Numbered from the stretch's first letter, positions 35,429 through 44,958 are shown. The stretch: 64,000 nt of DNA from Paucihalobacter ruber (GCF_006494535.1 NZ_VHIQ01000006.1:62001-126000); one strand, 5' to 3'. Notes: generated by a model not told the origin, from the sequence alone. Program-made: numbers and translations.

Positions 35429-36304
35429 ATGAAATTATATTGGCTTATTGTATTATTAAGTATAGTTTTTTTAGGTTCGGCTCAAACATCATTAGTTAAA
35501 ATACCTAAAGAGGATCTCAATTTTAAATACAATAATGGAACTAAGGTCTATTTTAAGAAAGTTGATTATTTTAATTACGACTCGAATAACTATCTATTAG
35601 ATTCAATGATAGTTAAAAACGATACGATCCAATTTAAAAAAGAAGAAATCGGTCAGCAACTTTATTTAATTTCAGATTCAAAAAGTGTGCCTCTTACTTT
35701 TTTACCTTTAAGGCAAGATATTCAAAGTTATACCTACTTTTATTGTGGTGAGTTTTACAAATATGACAACTATATCCTAATTAATAATTCGTTTTCTAAA
35801 ATCGAATACGATTATTTAAGAAAATATTACAAAAGAATTTCGAGAAACGACATAGGGAAGTATTTATATAAAGGTCCGAGTTATAAAAAAATGTCAGTCA
35901 AAGAGGCACTTTCAAACCTGGAAAAACAAAAACTTAAGTTTCTGCATAATCTTGAACATCGTAACGAAGAATTTTCAGCAGAATTTATTAATTACATTGA
36001 AACAGAAATAAATTTACATGTTATAAATCAATTTCTGAATTGGTACGAATTTGTTTATAAAGTTGAAATAAATAAAGAGTTTAGTGAGACTAGTAAATCG
36101 ACAATTCATGAAGACCTTTATTCGCAGTTCTATAATGGGCAATGGAATAGAAATTCAATTCAATACTTTAGAACTGTACAGCGAGTATTGAATTATCAAG
36201 AAAGTAAGAGAACTGGTAATTTCAAAATTTATAATGAAGAAATACATAATAAAGACGAGATACTTAGAGATATATTTTTTAAAACGCTTGCTTTTAAGAA
36301 TTAG
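35429..36304 (+). CDS. Exported protein of unknown function
   Basis: A 291-residue protein with a signal peptide (MKLYWLIVLLSIVFLGSAQ). The mature part is rich in Tyr, Asn and Lys, without Cys clusters or recognised motifs, and looks mixed alpha/beta. Most Tyr/Phe are spread along amphipathic stretches. No homologue is recognised. It begins 14 bases after the preceding terminator, so it needs its own promoter; none with a clear -33/-7 pair is visible. Its TAG stop overlaps the TAA of the convergent oxidoreductase in TTAG. Confidence 0.6.
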   Translation: MKLYWLIVLLSIVFLGSAQTSLVKIPKEDLNFKYNNGTKVYFKKVDYFNYDSNNYLLDSMIVKNDTIQFKKEEIGQQLYLISDSKSVPLTFLPLRQDIQSYTYFYCGEFYKYDNYILINNSFSKIEYDYLRKYYKRISRNDIGKYLYKGPSYKKMSVKEALSNLEKQKLKFLHNLEHRNEEFSAEFINYIETEINLHVINQFLNWYEFVYKVEINKEFSETSKSTIHEDLYSQFYNGQWNRNSIQYFRTVQRVLNYQESKRTGNFKIYNEEIHNKDEILRDIFFKTLAFKN

Positions 36305-37287
36305 GTTCTTTTATACACTAAACCAATTTCATTTTTAACCAAATCTAAAAGTGTCATTAAATTTCTGCTCATTTCGAATGACATCACATCGCTTTCTGTT
36401 TTCTCAGAATTTAGTAATGAATTAAAGTGAACAATTTCATAGAAGTATCCGTTATATGGGACTTCAAAATTAAATACCTGCTTGGGTTTTCCTGTTAAAC
36501 TTAATGATAAAGTTGTTGGTGCATGAAATCTTGAATGTAGTTTTAAAACGCCTTTGGTTCCTGCAATGATGGCTTCGGTTGGGGTTTCTTCTAAAAAGGT
36601 GCTGTTTAATTCAGCTGTAATTCCGTTGTTATAATTAAAAAGTATATAACATTCACTGTCGGCACCATTGTTGAAAAATTTGCCCTTAGCTGAAATTTTT
36701 TCAGGCATGCCCAAAATACTCAAAGCAGCAAAAATTGGGTAAATGCCTATATCTAATAAACTACCGCCACCAAGCGCTTTATTAAACACTCTTGAACTCT
36801 CATCATAAACCGGTTTAAAACCAAAATCGGCTTTGAGATTTGTTATTTCGCCTAATACACCACTTTCTATAATTTCTAAGGTTTTTTGATAATGTGGTAA
36901 GAAATAAGTCCAAAGTGCTTCCATCAATAAAATTTGATTGGAAGTGGCAATTGAAATCATTTTTTCAACTTCTGCGCTATTCAAGGCCAGAGGTTTTTCG
37001 CATAGTACTGCTTTCCCGGAATTTAAGCATAATAGAGTGTGTTCGAGGTGAAAACTATGCGGTGTTGCTATATAAATGGCATTTATATTGGTGTCGTTCG
37101 CTAGGTCTTCATAATTATCATAAGCTATTTCAGCATTGAATCTCGCTGCAAATTCTTTAGATTTAATGCTACTACGAGAAGCAACAGCATACAATTTTGC
37201 ATTAGGCACTTTTACTAAATCTTCGGCAAATTTGTGAGCAATTTTACCCAACCCGATAATGCCCCAATTAATTGTTTTATCTGTCAT
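36301..37287 (-). CDS. Gfo/Idh/MocA-family oxidoreductase
   Basis: A 328-residue oxidoreductase with the NAD(P) site WGIIGLGKIAHKF at the N-terminus, VLCEKPLALN with the EKP motif at about 94, and a C-terminal substrate domain with GGGSLLDIGIYP. The relatives closest by eye are trans-1,2-dihydrobenzene-1,2-diol or glucose-fructose type dehydrogenases. The ATG at 37287 starts directly at the nucleotide-binding domain; a longer frame to 37332 adds 15 residues with no role. It overlaps the end of the symporter gene by 11 bases, so it is last in that operon. Confidence 0.85.
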   Translation of the reverse strand: MTDKTINWGIIGLGKIAHKFAEDLVKVPNAKLYAVASRSSIKSKEFAARFNAEIAYDNYEDLANDTNINAIYIATPHSFHLEHTLLCLNSGKAVLCEKPLALNSAEVEKMISIATSNQILLMEALWTYFLPHYQKTLEIIESGVLGEITNLKADFGFKPVYDESSRVFNKALGGGSLLDIGIYPIFAALSILGMPEKISAKGKFFNNGADSECYILFNYNNGITAELNSTFLEETPTEAIIAGTKGVLKLHSRFHAPTTLSLSLTGKPKQVFNFEVPYNGYFYEIVHFNSLLNSEKTESDVMSFEMSRNLMTLLDLVKNEIGLVYKRT

Positions 37288-38974
37288 TTGATTTAAAATA
37301 TGAAAGTTGCATGAGTGACATTGCCAAGCCAATTACAATAAAACATCCTATAAAATTTAGCCACAAATAAGGCAATTTGATATAATCCCAAAAGTCCAGT
37401 AAAAACAACGTAATTACTATCAATTGAGTGATAATAGCCGCTATAAATACCGCCGTTCCTCTTACCGTTTTAAAGAAAAATGCCAGTAAAAAAATACCCA
37501 GAACATTGCCGTAAAATATAGAGCCTATGATGTTTACCAGTTGTATAAGATTATCGGCCAAATAAGCCACACAGGCAATGGTAATGGCAATAATACCCCA
37601 AATAAATGTAAACCATTTGGTTGTTTTTACGGTATGAATCTCGTCTGTTTTCTTGTGCCGTGCGTATAGATCTAATGTAGTTGTAGTGGCCAAGGCATTC
37701 AGTTCACTGGCGGTTGAAGACATGGCGGCACTTAAAATTACAGCTAATAGTAAACCAATTAAACCTCGAGGTAATCGGTTTAAAATAAAATGAATAAATA
37801 CGTAATCTTTATCGTTGGTTTCTACATTAACCTGTAGTTCTTCGGCAGCTTTGCTAATTAGATCTTTGGACAGTTCGCGCAAGTTATCAAGTGCTTGATT
37901 ATTATCTTTAATGAATAAATTCATTACTTCATCATCCTTGCTATAATTATTGCGAAGGAATTCTTGCTTTACCTCAAACAATTTTTGTTGTTCCAGCTGA
38001 ATGGCTTTATAGTCTTCGGCGTAACTTGAATTTAAAACGGTTTCAGTAGCTAGTGGATTAAAATTTAATGGAGAAGGATTAAACTGATAAAACACAAAAA
38101 CCATCACGCCAACTAATAAAATGAAGAATTGCATGGGCACTTTGAGTAAACCGTTGAACATGAGCCCCAATTGCATTTCTTTCATAGATTTACCCGAAAG
38201 ATAGCGTTGCACCTGACTTTGATCGGTGCCAAAGTAGGAGAGAGCTAAAAATGTACCGCCTATTAGTCCGCTCCACACAGTATATCTGTTTTCCAAATCG
38301 AATGAAAAATCTAAAATATCAAGCTTATCACTGGCTGCCGCAATGTGCAAAGCGTTACCAAAATTAATGTCTTCTGGTAAGTAGCTCATTATTAAAAAAA
38401 AGGCCGCAAACATACCGCCAAAAATAACAGCCATTTGGTGTTTTTGAGTCACACTAACGGCTTTTGTACCACCACTCACAGTATAAATAATAACCAATAA
38501 ACCGATGATGATATTCAATAAATTTAAATTCCAACCCAATACCACCGACAGAATAATGGCCGGAGCGAAAATGGTAATACCGGCAGCCAAACCGCGTTGA
38601 ATTAAAAATAAAATTGCGGTAAGTGTTCTGGTTTTTAAATCGAAGCGTTTCTCTAAAAATTCGTAAGCAGTGTAAACATTTAGTTTATGATATAATGGAA
38701 TAAATACCAAGCAAATAATCACCATGGCAATGGGTAAACCAAAATAAAATTGAACAAATCCCATACCGCTACTAAAGGCTTGTCCGGGAGTAGATAAAAA
38801 GGTAATAGCACTGGCTTGCGTAGCCATCACACTTAAACCTACTGTATACCATCTGGCAGTATTGCCTCCGCGAACGTAGTCTTGTACACTTTTTTGTTTT
38901 CTGGTTTTCCAGGTACCGTAGGCAACAATTCCAAAAAGTGTAAAAGCCAATACCAGCCAGTCTAAACTTTCCAT
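37277..38974 (-). CDS. Sodium:solute symporter (SSS family)
   Basis: A 565-residue membrane protein of about 13-15 transmembrane helices with the LeuT-like SSS core. GMGFVQFYFGLPI and TVSGGTKAVSVTQKHQ match the family, with the sodium-binding region near GTDQSQVQRYLSGK. An inserted cytoplasmic loop (about 315-380) is charged and helical. Substrates in the family are sugars, amino acids or organic acids. It is in one operon with a PIG-L deacetylase and a 38-residue protein, which suggests a sugar derivative, but this is inferred. Confidence 0.9.
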   Translation of the reverse strand: MESLDWLVLAFTLFGIVAYGTWKTRKQKSVQDYVRGGNTARWYTVGLSVMATQASAITFLSTPGQAFSSGMGFVQFYFGLPIAMVIICLVFIPLYHKLNVYTAYEFLEKRFDLKTRTLTAILFLIQRGLAAGITIFAPAIILSVVLGWNLNLLNIIIGLLVIIYTVSGGTKAVSVTQKHQMAVIFGGMFAAFFLIMSYLPEDINFGNALHIAAASDKLDILDFSFDLENRYTVWSGLIGGTFLALSYFGTDQSQVQRYLSGKSMKEMQLGLMFNGLLKVPMQFFILLVGVMVFVFYQFNPSPLNFNPLATETVLNSSYAEDYKAIQLEQQKLFEVKQEFLRNNYSKDDEVMNLFIKDNNQALDNLRELSKDLISKAAEELQVNVETNDKDYVFIHFILNRLPRGLIGLLLAVILSAAMSSTASELNALATTTTLDLYARHKKTDEIHTVKTTKWFTFIWGIIAITIACVAYLADNLIQLVNIIGSIFYGNVLGIFLLAFFFKTVRGTAVFIAAIITQLIVITLFLLDFWDYIKLPYLWLNFIGCFIVIGLAMSLMQLSYFKSNDR

Positions 38975-38975
38975 A

Positions 38976-39092
38976 CTAAAAAGCTTTCATAATGAGGTAA
39001 AATAAAAAAATGTAAACCGCATTAGCAATTAAAATGACTGTGTAAAATTTTTCCCATTTATAGGTTGCCTTTTCATTAGGTTGGTTTGCCAT
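38976..39092 (-). CDS. 38-residue membrane protein, candidate symporter subunit
   Basis: An ATG-to-TAG frame of 38 codons between the PIG-L and symporter genes on the same strand; one base separates its stop from the symporter ATG, and 11 bases separate its start from the PIG-L stop. The protein has a polar, charged N-terminus (MANQPNEKATYKWEKFY) and a single hydrophobic helix (about 18-36, TVILIANAVYIFLFYLIM). Small single-helix proteins encoded next to SSS and NSS transporters are known as accessory subunits. Sequence support: start, stop, packing between genes and a membrane helix. No homologue search was possible. Confidence 0.72.
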   Translation of the reverse strand: MANQPNEKATYKWEKFYTVILIANAVYIFLFYLIMKAF

Positions 39093-39103
39093 ATCAAGGA
39101 GTC

Positions 39104-41614
39104 TTAATTAGAAGAAGTTTTGCCTAAAGATAACATATTTGCGAATAAGCGATAGGCACCGCTAACACCTTCAGGAAATTCTCTAAAGAAACTCAATCCG
39201 GTGTAAACGTAAAAACCTTTTCCATGCTGTGCTACCAGTAAACTTCCGTGTTTTGGAGATTCGTTGGAGTCATTCATGGCTAAAATTGCCGTAAAATCAT
39301 TACTCCATTCTCCGGGAAAATAGAGACCGCGTTCCTGCGTCCAGTTGTTAAAATCTTTAGCCGTTATTTTATTGGGAAAATTTAATACCGGATGGTTTGG
39401 AGCCAGAAATTCGACAGCGGCAGTTTCATCGGCAACTCGATCGCGTGATAATTTTAAATCAAATGGCGCCAATTCTCTGGTAACAAGTCCGCTACTAGTA
39501 TTGTATTGCACTATTAAATTGCCGCCTTTTTCTACGTAATCAAACAGTATTTGTTGCTTGTATCTTAGAGCATCAATGGTATTGTAAGCTCTTATACCCG
39601 TTACAATGGCATCGTATTTTTCAAGTAGTTCCGCATTGATGTTATCGGGATTAATGATCTCAACTTCATAACCTATTTGTTTTAAACTTTCAGGAACAAC
39701 GTCGCCTGCGCCTTCAATATACCCAATTAAATTGCCTTGTTTTTCTATGTCGAGTTTTACGAGTTTGGTTTTACTTTGAAGCAGTACCGTTTGAAATGGA
39801 ATATGGCTGTAATCTATTTCTATTTTTTCCTGACTGTATATTTCCCCATCAATTTCAACCTGCGGAATTAAATAGGTTTCATCCTCGTTTTGCGGCGCTT
39901 CAATGGTAAAAACATAGGTGCGTTCATCGTTTTTTAAAGGAATATCAACATCGTATTCCGAAGGAGAAATACGCCAGTTATTGGGATGTTTTAAACGCAA
40001 TTTACCTTTAATGTTATTGGTATTGGCTTGAACCGAAAATGAAATAGTTTTAGCCGAACCATTGTTAAAAATCATCACCTTTTCGTTGCTTTTTACAGTT
40101 GCTTTCGGAAGAATTTCAAAAGGTTTGTATTGTTCGCCCTTATCCGGTTTTGAATAACGATAAACAACTGGTTTAATTATTTCTAAATTAATACCTTCAA
40201 CTGCGATATTGAAGACTACATGCATGGCAGGTTCTGATAATGGTTGACCAATTTGTTTTTGGTTCTTAACCTTATACATACCTGTACTGCCTTCATCTAA
40301 AAGCCAATAAGCGCTGGTGTAGCCGGTGTTTTTATCTATAGAAGCTTCTAATTGATAGTTAAATATTTCATTGTTTAAAAGTGGTTTATTTGTGTCAATC
40401 TGTTTACTTAGCTCTTGAAGATATAAACCATTTAATGTGATGTTTGAGTTACTTCGGTTAATGGCCTCAATATTTATGGTTACGGTATCTAAAGGTGTTG
40501 CTGTAGCAACTGCCGAAGCGGCTTCTAGGTACAAGCCTGCACAAGCCTCTATAACTGCTAAGAGTTCTTCAGACTTAATTTGTTTCCAATGCTCGTCTTC
40601 AACATTTTGAAGAAGTTGATAAGCTTTTACCAAATCGGGTAAGTGTTGTTCCGGATTTGTAAAATTGAAGTTAGATTCAATTTTGGTTAAAATTTCACCT
40701 ACGGCAGTACCGCCTTTAATCCGATTCCAACTGGTATCGATACCATCAAATATATTGGAGTTATCGTTTAATTTTTCACCTTTTAGAAATTCAATGTATT
40801 CGTTTTGTGAACCTCTGTTGGTGAGTCGGCCAAATCCCTGACATAAATGCTGACTGCTGGCAATAGCAGCTACTTCGTTGTTTGATAATCCTTTAAGCGG
40901 ATAATAAACACCAACATCAAAAGTAATCATGTTCGATTTGTCTGCCTTTTCAAAGTTTTCTTCGTTCCCGTAAAACCACCAAGACGTATTAAAAAAAATG
41001 CGTTTTGGTTGCCAAGTAGACGTAAATTTTAACTGCTCGGGATTGACCTTAGGGTTAGCTGCCAGGTCAAAAGCTTCTAGGCTTAACATGGCCGATGAGG
41101 TGTGATGACCGTGCGTACTTCCCGGTGTTCTGTGGTTAAACCTATTAATGATGATATCTGGTTTAAAAGTTCTAATGGCCCAAACTACATCGCTCAAAAC
41201 AGCATCTTTGTCCCAAATTTTTAAGGTTTCATCAGGATGCTTTGAAAAGCCAAAATCGTTGGCGCGAGTAAAAAGCTGTTCACCACCATCAATGGAGCGA
41301 GCCGCCAAAAGTTCTTGCGTGCGAATAAGACCTAATAGGTCTCTCAGTTCGGGACCAATTAAATTTTGGCCTCCATCGCCACGAGTAATAGATAAGTATG
41401 CAGTTCTGGCTTTTACGCTGTTGGCCATGTAAGATATGAGTCTTGTGTTTTCATCATCGGGATGTGCAGCTACATACAATACAGAGCCTAAAACATTTAG
41501 CTTTTGTACGGCTTCAAAAATCTCTGAACTGTTTAGTTTTTTTGGTATTTGGGCCTGTAAAAGACTCAACGCGCATATAGCCAAACAAATAGTGATATTG
41601 ATTAATCTTTTCAT
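39104..41614 (-). CDS. Exported PIG-L family deacetylase with C-terminal beta and GATase1-like domains
   Basis: An 836-residue exported protein (signal peptide to LLQA, about 21). The LmbE/PIG-L deacetylase domain follows: metal-site AAHPDDE at 49-55 and a later HTSS histidine in THGHHTSS. Then come beta-sandwich regions (about 350-620) and a C-terminal GATase1-like flavodoxin domain (ending about 836) with YDAIVTGIRAYNT. Zinc enzymes of this family remove N-acetyl groups from GlcNAc-containing substrates. The start of an operon with a symporter and an oxidoreductase. A -7 box (TATATTTG, minus strand, 41639-41646) precedes it. Confidence 0.9.
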   Translation of the reverse strand: MKRLINITICLAICALSLLQAQIPKKLNSSEIFEAVQKLNVLGSVLYVAAHPDDENTRLISYMANSVKARTAYLSITRGDGGQNLIGPELRDLLGLIRTQELLAARSIDGGEQLFTRANDFGFSKHPDETLKIWDKDAVLSDVVWAIRTFKPDIIINRFNHRTPGSTHGHHTSSAMLSLEAFDLAANPKVNPEQLKFTSTWQPKRIFFNTSWWFYGNEENFEKADKSNMITFDVGVYYPLKGLSNNEVAAIASSQHLCQGFGRLTNRGSQNEYIEFLKGEKLNDNSNIFDGIDTSWNRIKGGTAVGEILTKIESNFNFTNPEQHLPDLVKAYQLLQNVEDEHWKQIKSEELLAVIEACAGLYLEAASAVATATPLDTVTINIEAINRSNSNITLNGLYLQELSKQIDTNKPLLNNEIFNYQLEASIDKNTGYTSAYWLLDEGSTGMYKVKNQKQIGQPLSEPAMHVVFNIAVEGINLEIIKPVVYRYSKPDKGEQYKPFEILPKATVKSNEKVMIFNNGSAKTISFSVQANTNNIKGKLRLKHPNNWRISPSEYDVDIPLKNDERTYVFTIEAPQNEDETYLIPQVEIDGEIYSQEKIEIDYSHIPFQTVLLQSKTKLVKLDIEKQGNLIGYIEGAGDVVPESLKQIGYEVEIINPDNINAELLEKYDAIVTGIRAYNTIDALRYKQQILFDYVEKGGNLIVQYNTSSGLVTRELAPFDLKLSRDRVADETAAVEFLAPNHPVLNFPNKITAKDFNNWTQERGLYFPGEWSNDFTAILAMNDSNESPKHGSLLVAQHGKGFYVYTGLSFFREFPEGVSGAYRLFANMLSLGKTSSN

Positions 41615-41727
41615 GGTTTAGATTGGTATGAATCGATTCAAATATAGAAAAACAATACAGCTATGGGTATTGCATTTAAAGTTTCTTTAACTTAACCCTT
41701 GAGATTGTTTCTATGAAATTCTTATGA

Positions 41728-42810
41728 TTACAACCATTTTTTTCTTTTAAAATAGAAAATCATACCAATAACAATTAAAAACATCAATCCTAAAAGAATA
41801 AAATAGGCATTTTGGTAATGAAGCTCCGGAATGTTTTCAAAATTCATTCCGTAGATACCTGCTATAAAGGTTAGCGGAATAAAAATAGTGGCGATAATGG
41901 TTAGTACTTTCATGACTTCATTCATACGGTTGCTAATGGCCGTCATGTGCATATCCATTAAACCCCAGATCATTTCTCGGTTAATGTCAATGTTTTCAAG
42001 TATCTGAATAATATGCTCATAAACATCTCTAAAGTAATTGGCTGTTTGTTTGTTAATAAGTGGATGTTCCGATTTTTCAAGTCTGCCAATAACCTCCCGA
42101 AGTGGGAAAACAGATCGCCTGATGCGCAAAACTTCTCGTTTTAATTCTTGTATTTGCGTGGTTACATGGTCATCAGATTTGCCGTTGAAAAGTTGATCTT
42201 CTAAAGTTTCAACTTTATTACCCAATGTTTCAATAACCAAATAATAATGATCCACAATGGCATCAATTAAAGCGTATAATAAATAGTCCTGATTAAAGCT
42301 TCTAATTCTTGAAGGTGTAATTTGTAGTCTCTCCCGAACACCGTTAAACACATCACCTTCAGCTTCCTGAAATGTGAGCAAAAAATTATGACCCAAAATA
42401 AAACTTACTTGCTCGCTATTAAGATTACCATCGGTATCGTACTGTAACATTTTAAGCAGTATGAAAATATAATTTTCGTTTTCGTCAACTTTTGGTCTTT
42501 GGCCCACATGCACCACGTCTGCAATGCTAAGTGCATTTATTTTGAGCTCATTACAAAGTTTTTCAATGCTTTGTGTATGGTTTAATCCGTTGAGATTTGC
42601 CCAAAGTTTTGAGCTTTCATTTTTAAGTTTTAAGATGTCTTCAACCGTTGTAACACTCCCTTTTTCAAGGTTTTGCTCGTTGTACGAATGGTAGTCAATA
42701 ACAAGATCTTTATCTTCTTTATGGCCAGTGTAAATCACAACACCGGGTTTTATCCCAATTTGTTTTTTGAAATTAGAAGAGCGTTTGTTAGATTTTCGTT
42801 TTTGAGCCAT
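41728..42810 (-). CDS. corA: CorA-family magnesium/cobalt transporter
   Basis: A 360-residue CorA. The long soluble N-domain contains the alpha7 stalk; two C-terminal helices carry the selectivity motif YGMNF and the downstream FKRKKWL basic tail. It forms a pentameric magnesium channel. The ATG at 42810 is preferred to a TTG at 42816, leaving a 6-base gap from the MscS-like gene upstream. Cobalt versus magnesium preference cannot be told by eye. Confidence 0.93.
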   Translation of the reverse strand: MAQKRKSNKRSSNFKKQIGIKPGVVIYTGHKEDKDLVIDYHSYNEQNLEKGSVTTVEDILKLKNESSKLWANLNGLNHTQSIEKLCNELKINALSIADVVHVGQRPKVDENENYIFILLKMLQYDTDGNLNSEQVSFILGHNFLLTFQEAEGDVFNGVRERLQITPSRIRSFNQDYLLYALIDAIVDHYYLVIETLGNKVETLEDQLFNGKSDDHVTTQIQELKREVLRIRRSVFPLREVIGRLEKSEHPLINKQTANYFRDVYEHIIQILENIDINREMIWGLMDMHMTAISNRMNEVMKVLTIIATIFIPLTFIAGIYGMNFENIPELHYQNAYFILLGLMFLIVIGMIFYFKRKKWL

Positions 42811-42816
42811 AAACAA

Positions 42817-43347
42817 TTAGCGGTCTTTAATCTCTGCATCAATGGCATTTTTTTGTACTAAAGTGACTGCTTTTTGGAGCATTAAATTATTAGGGTACGT
42901 AACCAAATCGCCATTATCTAAACGTAAATGTAGTTGAAAAGCCCTAATGTCTTCAATGATGGCTTCAATTGGAAAATCTTTATCATGGATACTTATTTTA
43001 TCTCCTACTTTATACGGAAATGAGAAAAACATGATAACACCCGAAGTAACGTTACTTAAAATTGACCAAATAGCAAAAAGGGCTACACCAATAACTGCAA
43101 AAACCGAAGAAAAAACTACAGCAATATCAGAGGTATCAATACCAAACACAAATGATTCTGCAAAAATAAATAGGATTGCTAAAACAACCGTAGAATAACG
43201 ATTAATGAGTCTTACCCTGGCAATGTTAATATTATTACTCTTGCCGAGTTTAATCACCAACTTCCTAATTATAAACCTAATAATAATAAATATAGCCAGT
43301 AGTATAAACGTGACAATAACCGGCTTTTTGTAAGCTTCGATAAACAT
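42817..43347 (-). CDS. Short MscS-family mechanosensitive channel-like protein
   Basis: A 176-residue protein: three hydrophobic helices (about 8-26, 46-64, 76-100), the pore-like helix VVFSSVFAVIGVALFAIWSILSNV and then a short MscS beta domain with FPYKVGDKISI and IEDIRAFQLHLRLDNGDLV. The C-terminal alpha/beta vestibule of standard MscS (286 residues) is absent, so it is a minimal form. It is six bases upstream of corA on the same strand; both act on ion fluxes through the inner membrane. Confidence 0.82.
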   Translation of the reverse strand: MFIEAYKKPVIVTFILLAIFIIIRFIIRKLVIKLGKSNNINIARVRLINRYSTVVLAILFIFAESFVFGIDTSDIAVVFSSVFAVIGVALFAIWSILSNVTSGVIMFFSFPYKVGDKISIHDKDFPIEAIIEDIRAFQLHLRLDNGDLVTYPNNLMLQKAVTLVQKNAIDAEIKDR

Positions 43348-43396
43348 GATATAATTTAAGTTATGTTGTGTAAAGATACTTCAAAAGGATGAAAAA

Positions 43397-44338
43397 TTAT
43401 AATCCGAGTTGCGCGCGCAAATAACTGTTGTCTGGTTTGTTTTTTTGCCAGTAGGGTTCCAAAATGGTATTAATTCTTTTGGCAGTTGTGGTTAAAATAG
43501 CACCATCGGCACCATCGGTGTAACTTTCTTTAAATGAATCTATTGTGTATGGAAAATCGCTTTTAAAATTAATTTCCAAACTGCGTCCTAAATCGGGATA
43601 GTAAACAGCATAAGTACTATCGGTTAATTTTGCCGTTGCCTTGTATAACTTAATTTGGCGATGTTTTAGTCTTAAGTATTCAAGAGAAGGAATTATCTTA
43701 ATATCTCCTGTTGGTAGACTTTTTGGATTGATTCTAAGCTGATTAAATAACTCGTTTTCTAAAATGGTTTCATCTAAATTAAATTCCTCATCAGCTTCAC
43801 CTTCAAAATAAGAATGAGACAGCACTTCAAACTGGCCGCGGTTATTGATTTGGCTGTAGACTTGTCCGCACCATTCCTGAATAGAAGCAGTAACTTTTAA
43901 TGCGTGATAATTATTGCTTAGCGGATAAAAGGTACTTTGCATGATGTGGTATGGATAAATACCTGTATTAAAATCTTTAGTAGCATTTAGTTTTAAAACG
44001 CCGATGTTTTCAGAATCTTTACTATCGGCCTTTACCTGTACATCCGGTAAAAAATCTTCGGTCACAAAAATTAAAACAGCGCTACCTTCGTGCATTTCGC
44101 CATACCTGGCTTGTTCAAGTTTATAAGAACTTATTTCGGCTTTGCCGTTAAACCAATACATTTTAAATTCATCTGAAAGCTGCTGAGCATCTCTGTATGG
44201 AGAAGCCGATTTTAATTTATTGGTATTTTCAGTTGTTGCAGTTGTCGCCTCGGGTTGAATGTTTTCACATGAAAAAAAACAAAATCCGACGTAAAGTAAT
44301 GTGATTAAAATGGTTTGTTTGAAGGCAAAAGAATGCAT
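43397..44338 (-). CDS. Flavobacterial lipoprotein of unknown function
   Basis: A 313-residue predicted lipoprotein; the signal ends in CFFSCEN with Cys24. The mature protein is beta-rich, has conserved-looking EWCGQVYSQIN and LEQARYGEMHEGSAVLIFVTEDFLPD segments, and no recognised catalytic motif. I recall relatives sometimes labelled septum formation inhibitor Maf, which looks like a label copied from the neighbour at 44365-44958; this protein has no Maf motif. It lies 26 bases downstream of maf on the same strand. Confidence 0.72.
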   Translation of the reverse strand: MHSFAFKQTILITLLYVGFCFFSCENIQPEATTATTENTNKLKSASPYRDAQQLSDEFKMYWFNGKAEISSYKLEQARYGEMHEGSAVLIFVTEDFLPDVQVKADSKDSENIGVLKLNATKDFNTGIYPYHIMQSTFYPLSNNYHALKVTASIQEWCGQVYSQINNRGQFEVLSHSYFEGEADEEFNLDETILENELFNQLRINPKSLPTGDIKIIPSLEYLRLKHRQIKLYKATAKLTDSTYAVYYPDLGRSLEINFKSDFPYTIDSFKESYTDGADGAILTTTAKRINTILEPYWQKNKPDNSYLRAQLGL

Positions 44339-44364
44339 ATTTTTTATTTAAAAATACAAAGATT

Positions 44365-44958
44365 TTAAATAGTCGCCATGTTGTTTAACGTTTCATAAAC
44401 AAGATGTAGCGGAAACCCAACCACATTTAAATAAGAGCCTTCAATTTTTTCAACACCTATATAGCCAATCCATTCCTGAATGCCATAGGCACCAGCTTTA
44501 TCTAAAGGTTTGTAGTTGGTAACGTAATAATTAATTTCTTGATTAGTAAGCGCTTTAAAATAAACCTTCGTAATACAATGTAGCGTTTTTTGTTCTTTTA
44601 TTGACGTAAAACATACTGATGTGATGACTTCATGACTGCTATTGCTTAAATTTTTAAGCATTCTTTTGGCGTCTTCCTCGTCTACCGGTTTTTCAATAGC
44701 TGCATTGTTATGCCAAACAATGGTATCGCTGGTAATCAAAATATCATTAGCATTGAGTTCATTTTTAAAAACTTTGGCTTTAAGAGCGGCAAGATAGTTG
44801 GTGATTTCTTCTCGTTTGAGCTCAGGTTGATAAACTTCATTAACAGGTTTAATACGTACTTCAAAATCAACATTTAAGGACTGCAATAATTCTTGTCGTC
44901 GGGGTGAAGCCGAAGCTAAAATAATGTGATGGTTTTTTAGTTTTTCACTTAATATCAT
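44365..44958 (-). CDS. maf: Maf-like nucleotide pyrophosphatase
   Basis: A 197-residue Maf protein. The N-terminal LASASPRRQELLQSL is the family signature, then TSDTIVWHN and PVDEEDAKRML, and the C-terminal GAYGIQEWIG. Maf enzymes hydrolyse non-canonical or modified dNTPs/UTP; the same fold has been linked to septum inhibition. The ATG overlaps the UbiA stop as TAATG, so translation is coupled. This is the genuine Maf of the region. Confidence 0.92.
   Translation of the reverse strand: MILSEKLKNHHIILASASPRRQELLQSLNVDFEVRIKPVNEVYQPELKREEITNYLAALKAKVFKNELNANDILITSDTIVWHNNAAIEKPVDEEDAKRMLKNLSNSSHEVITSVCFTSIKEQKTLHCITKVYFKALTNQEINYYVTNYKPLDKAGAYGIQEWIGYIGVEKIEGSYLNVVGFPLHLVYETLNNMATI

Noticed and set aside
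42817-43347. Truncated or frameshifted MscS gene
   Set aside because: The frame ends with a natural stop six bases from corA, and no MscS-like coding sequence follows in other frames; it is a short family member.
43397-44338. Septum inhibitor Maf
   Set aside because: No Maf motif is present; the true maf is the neighbour at 44365-44958. The label seems copied by proximity.
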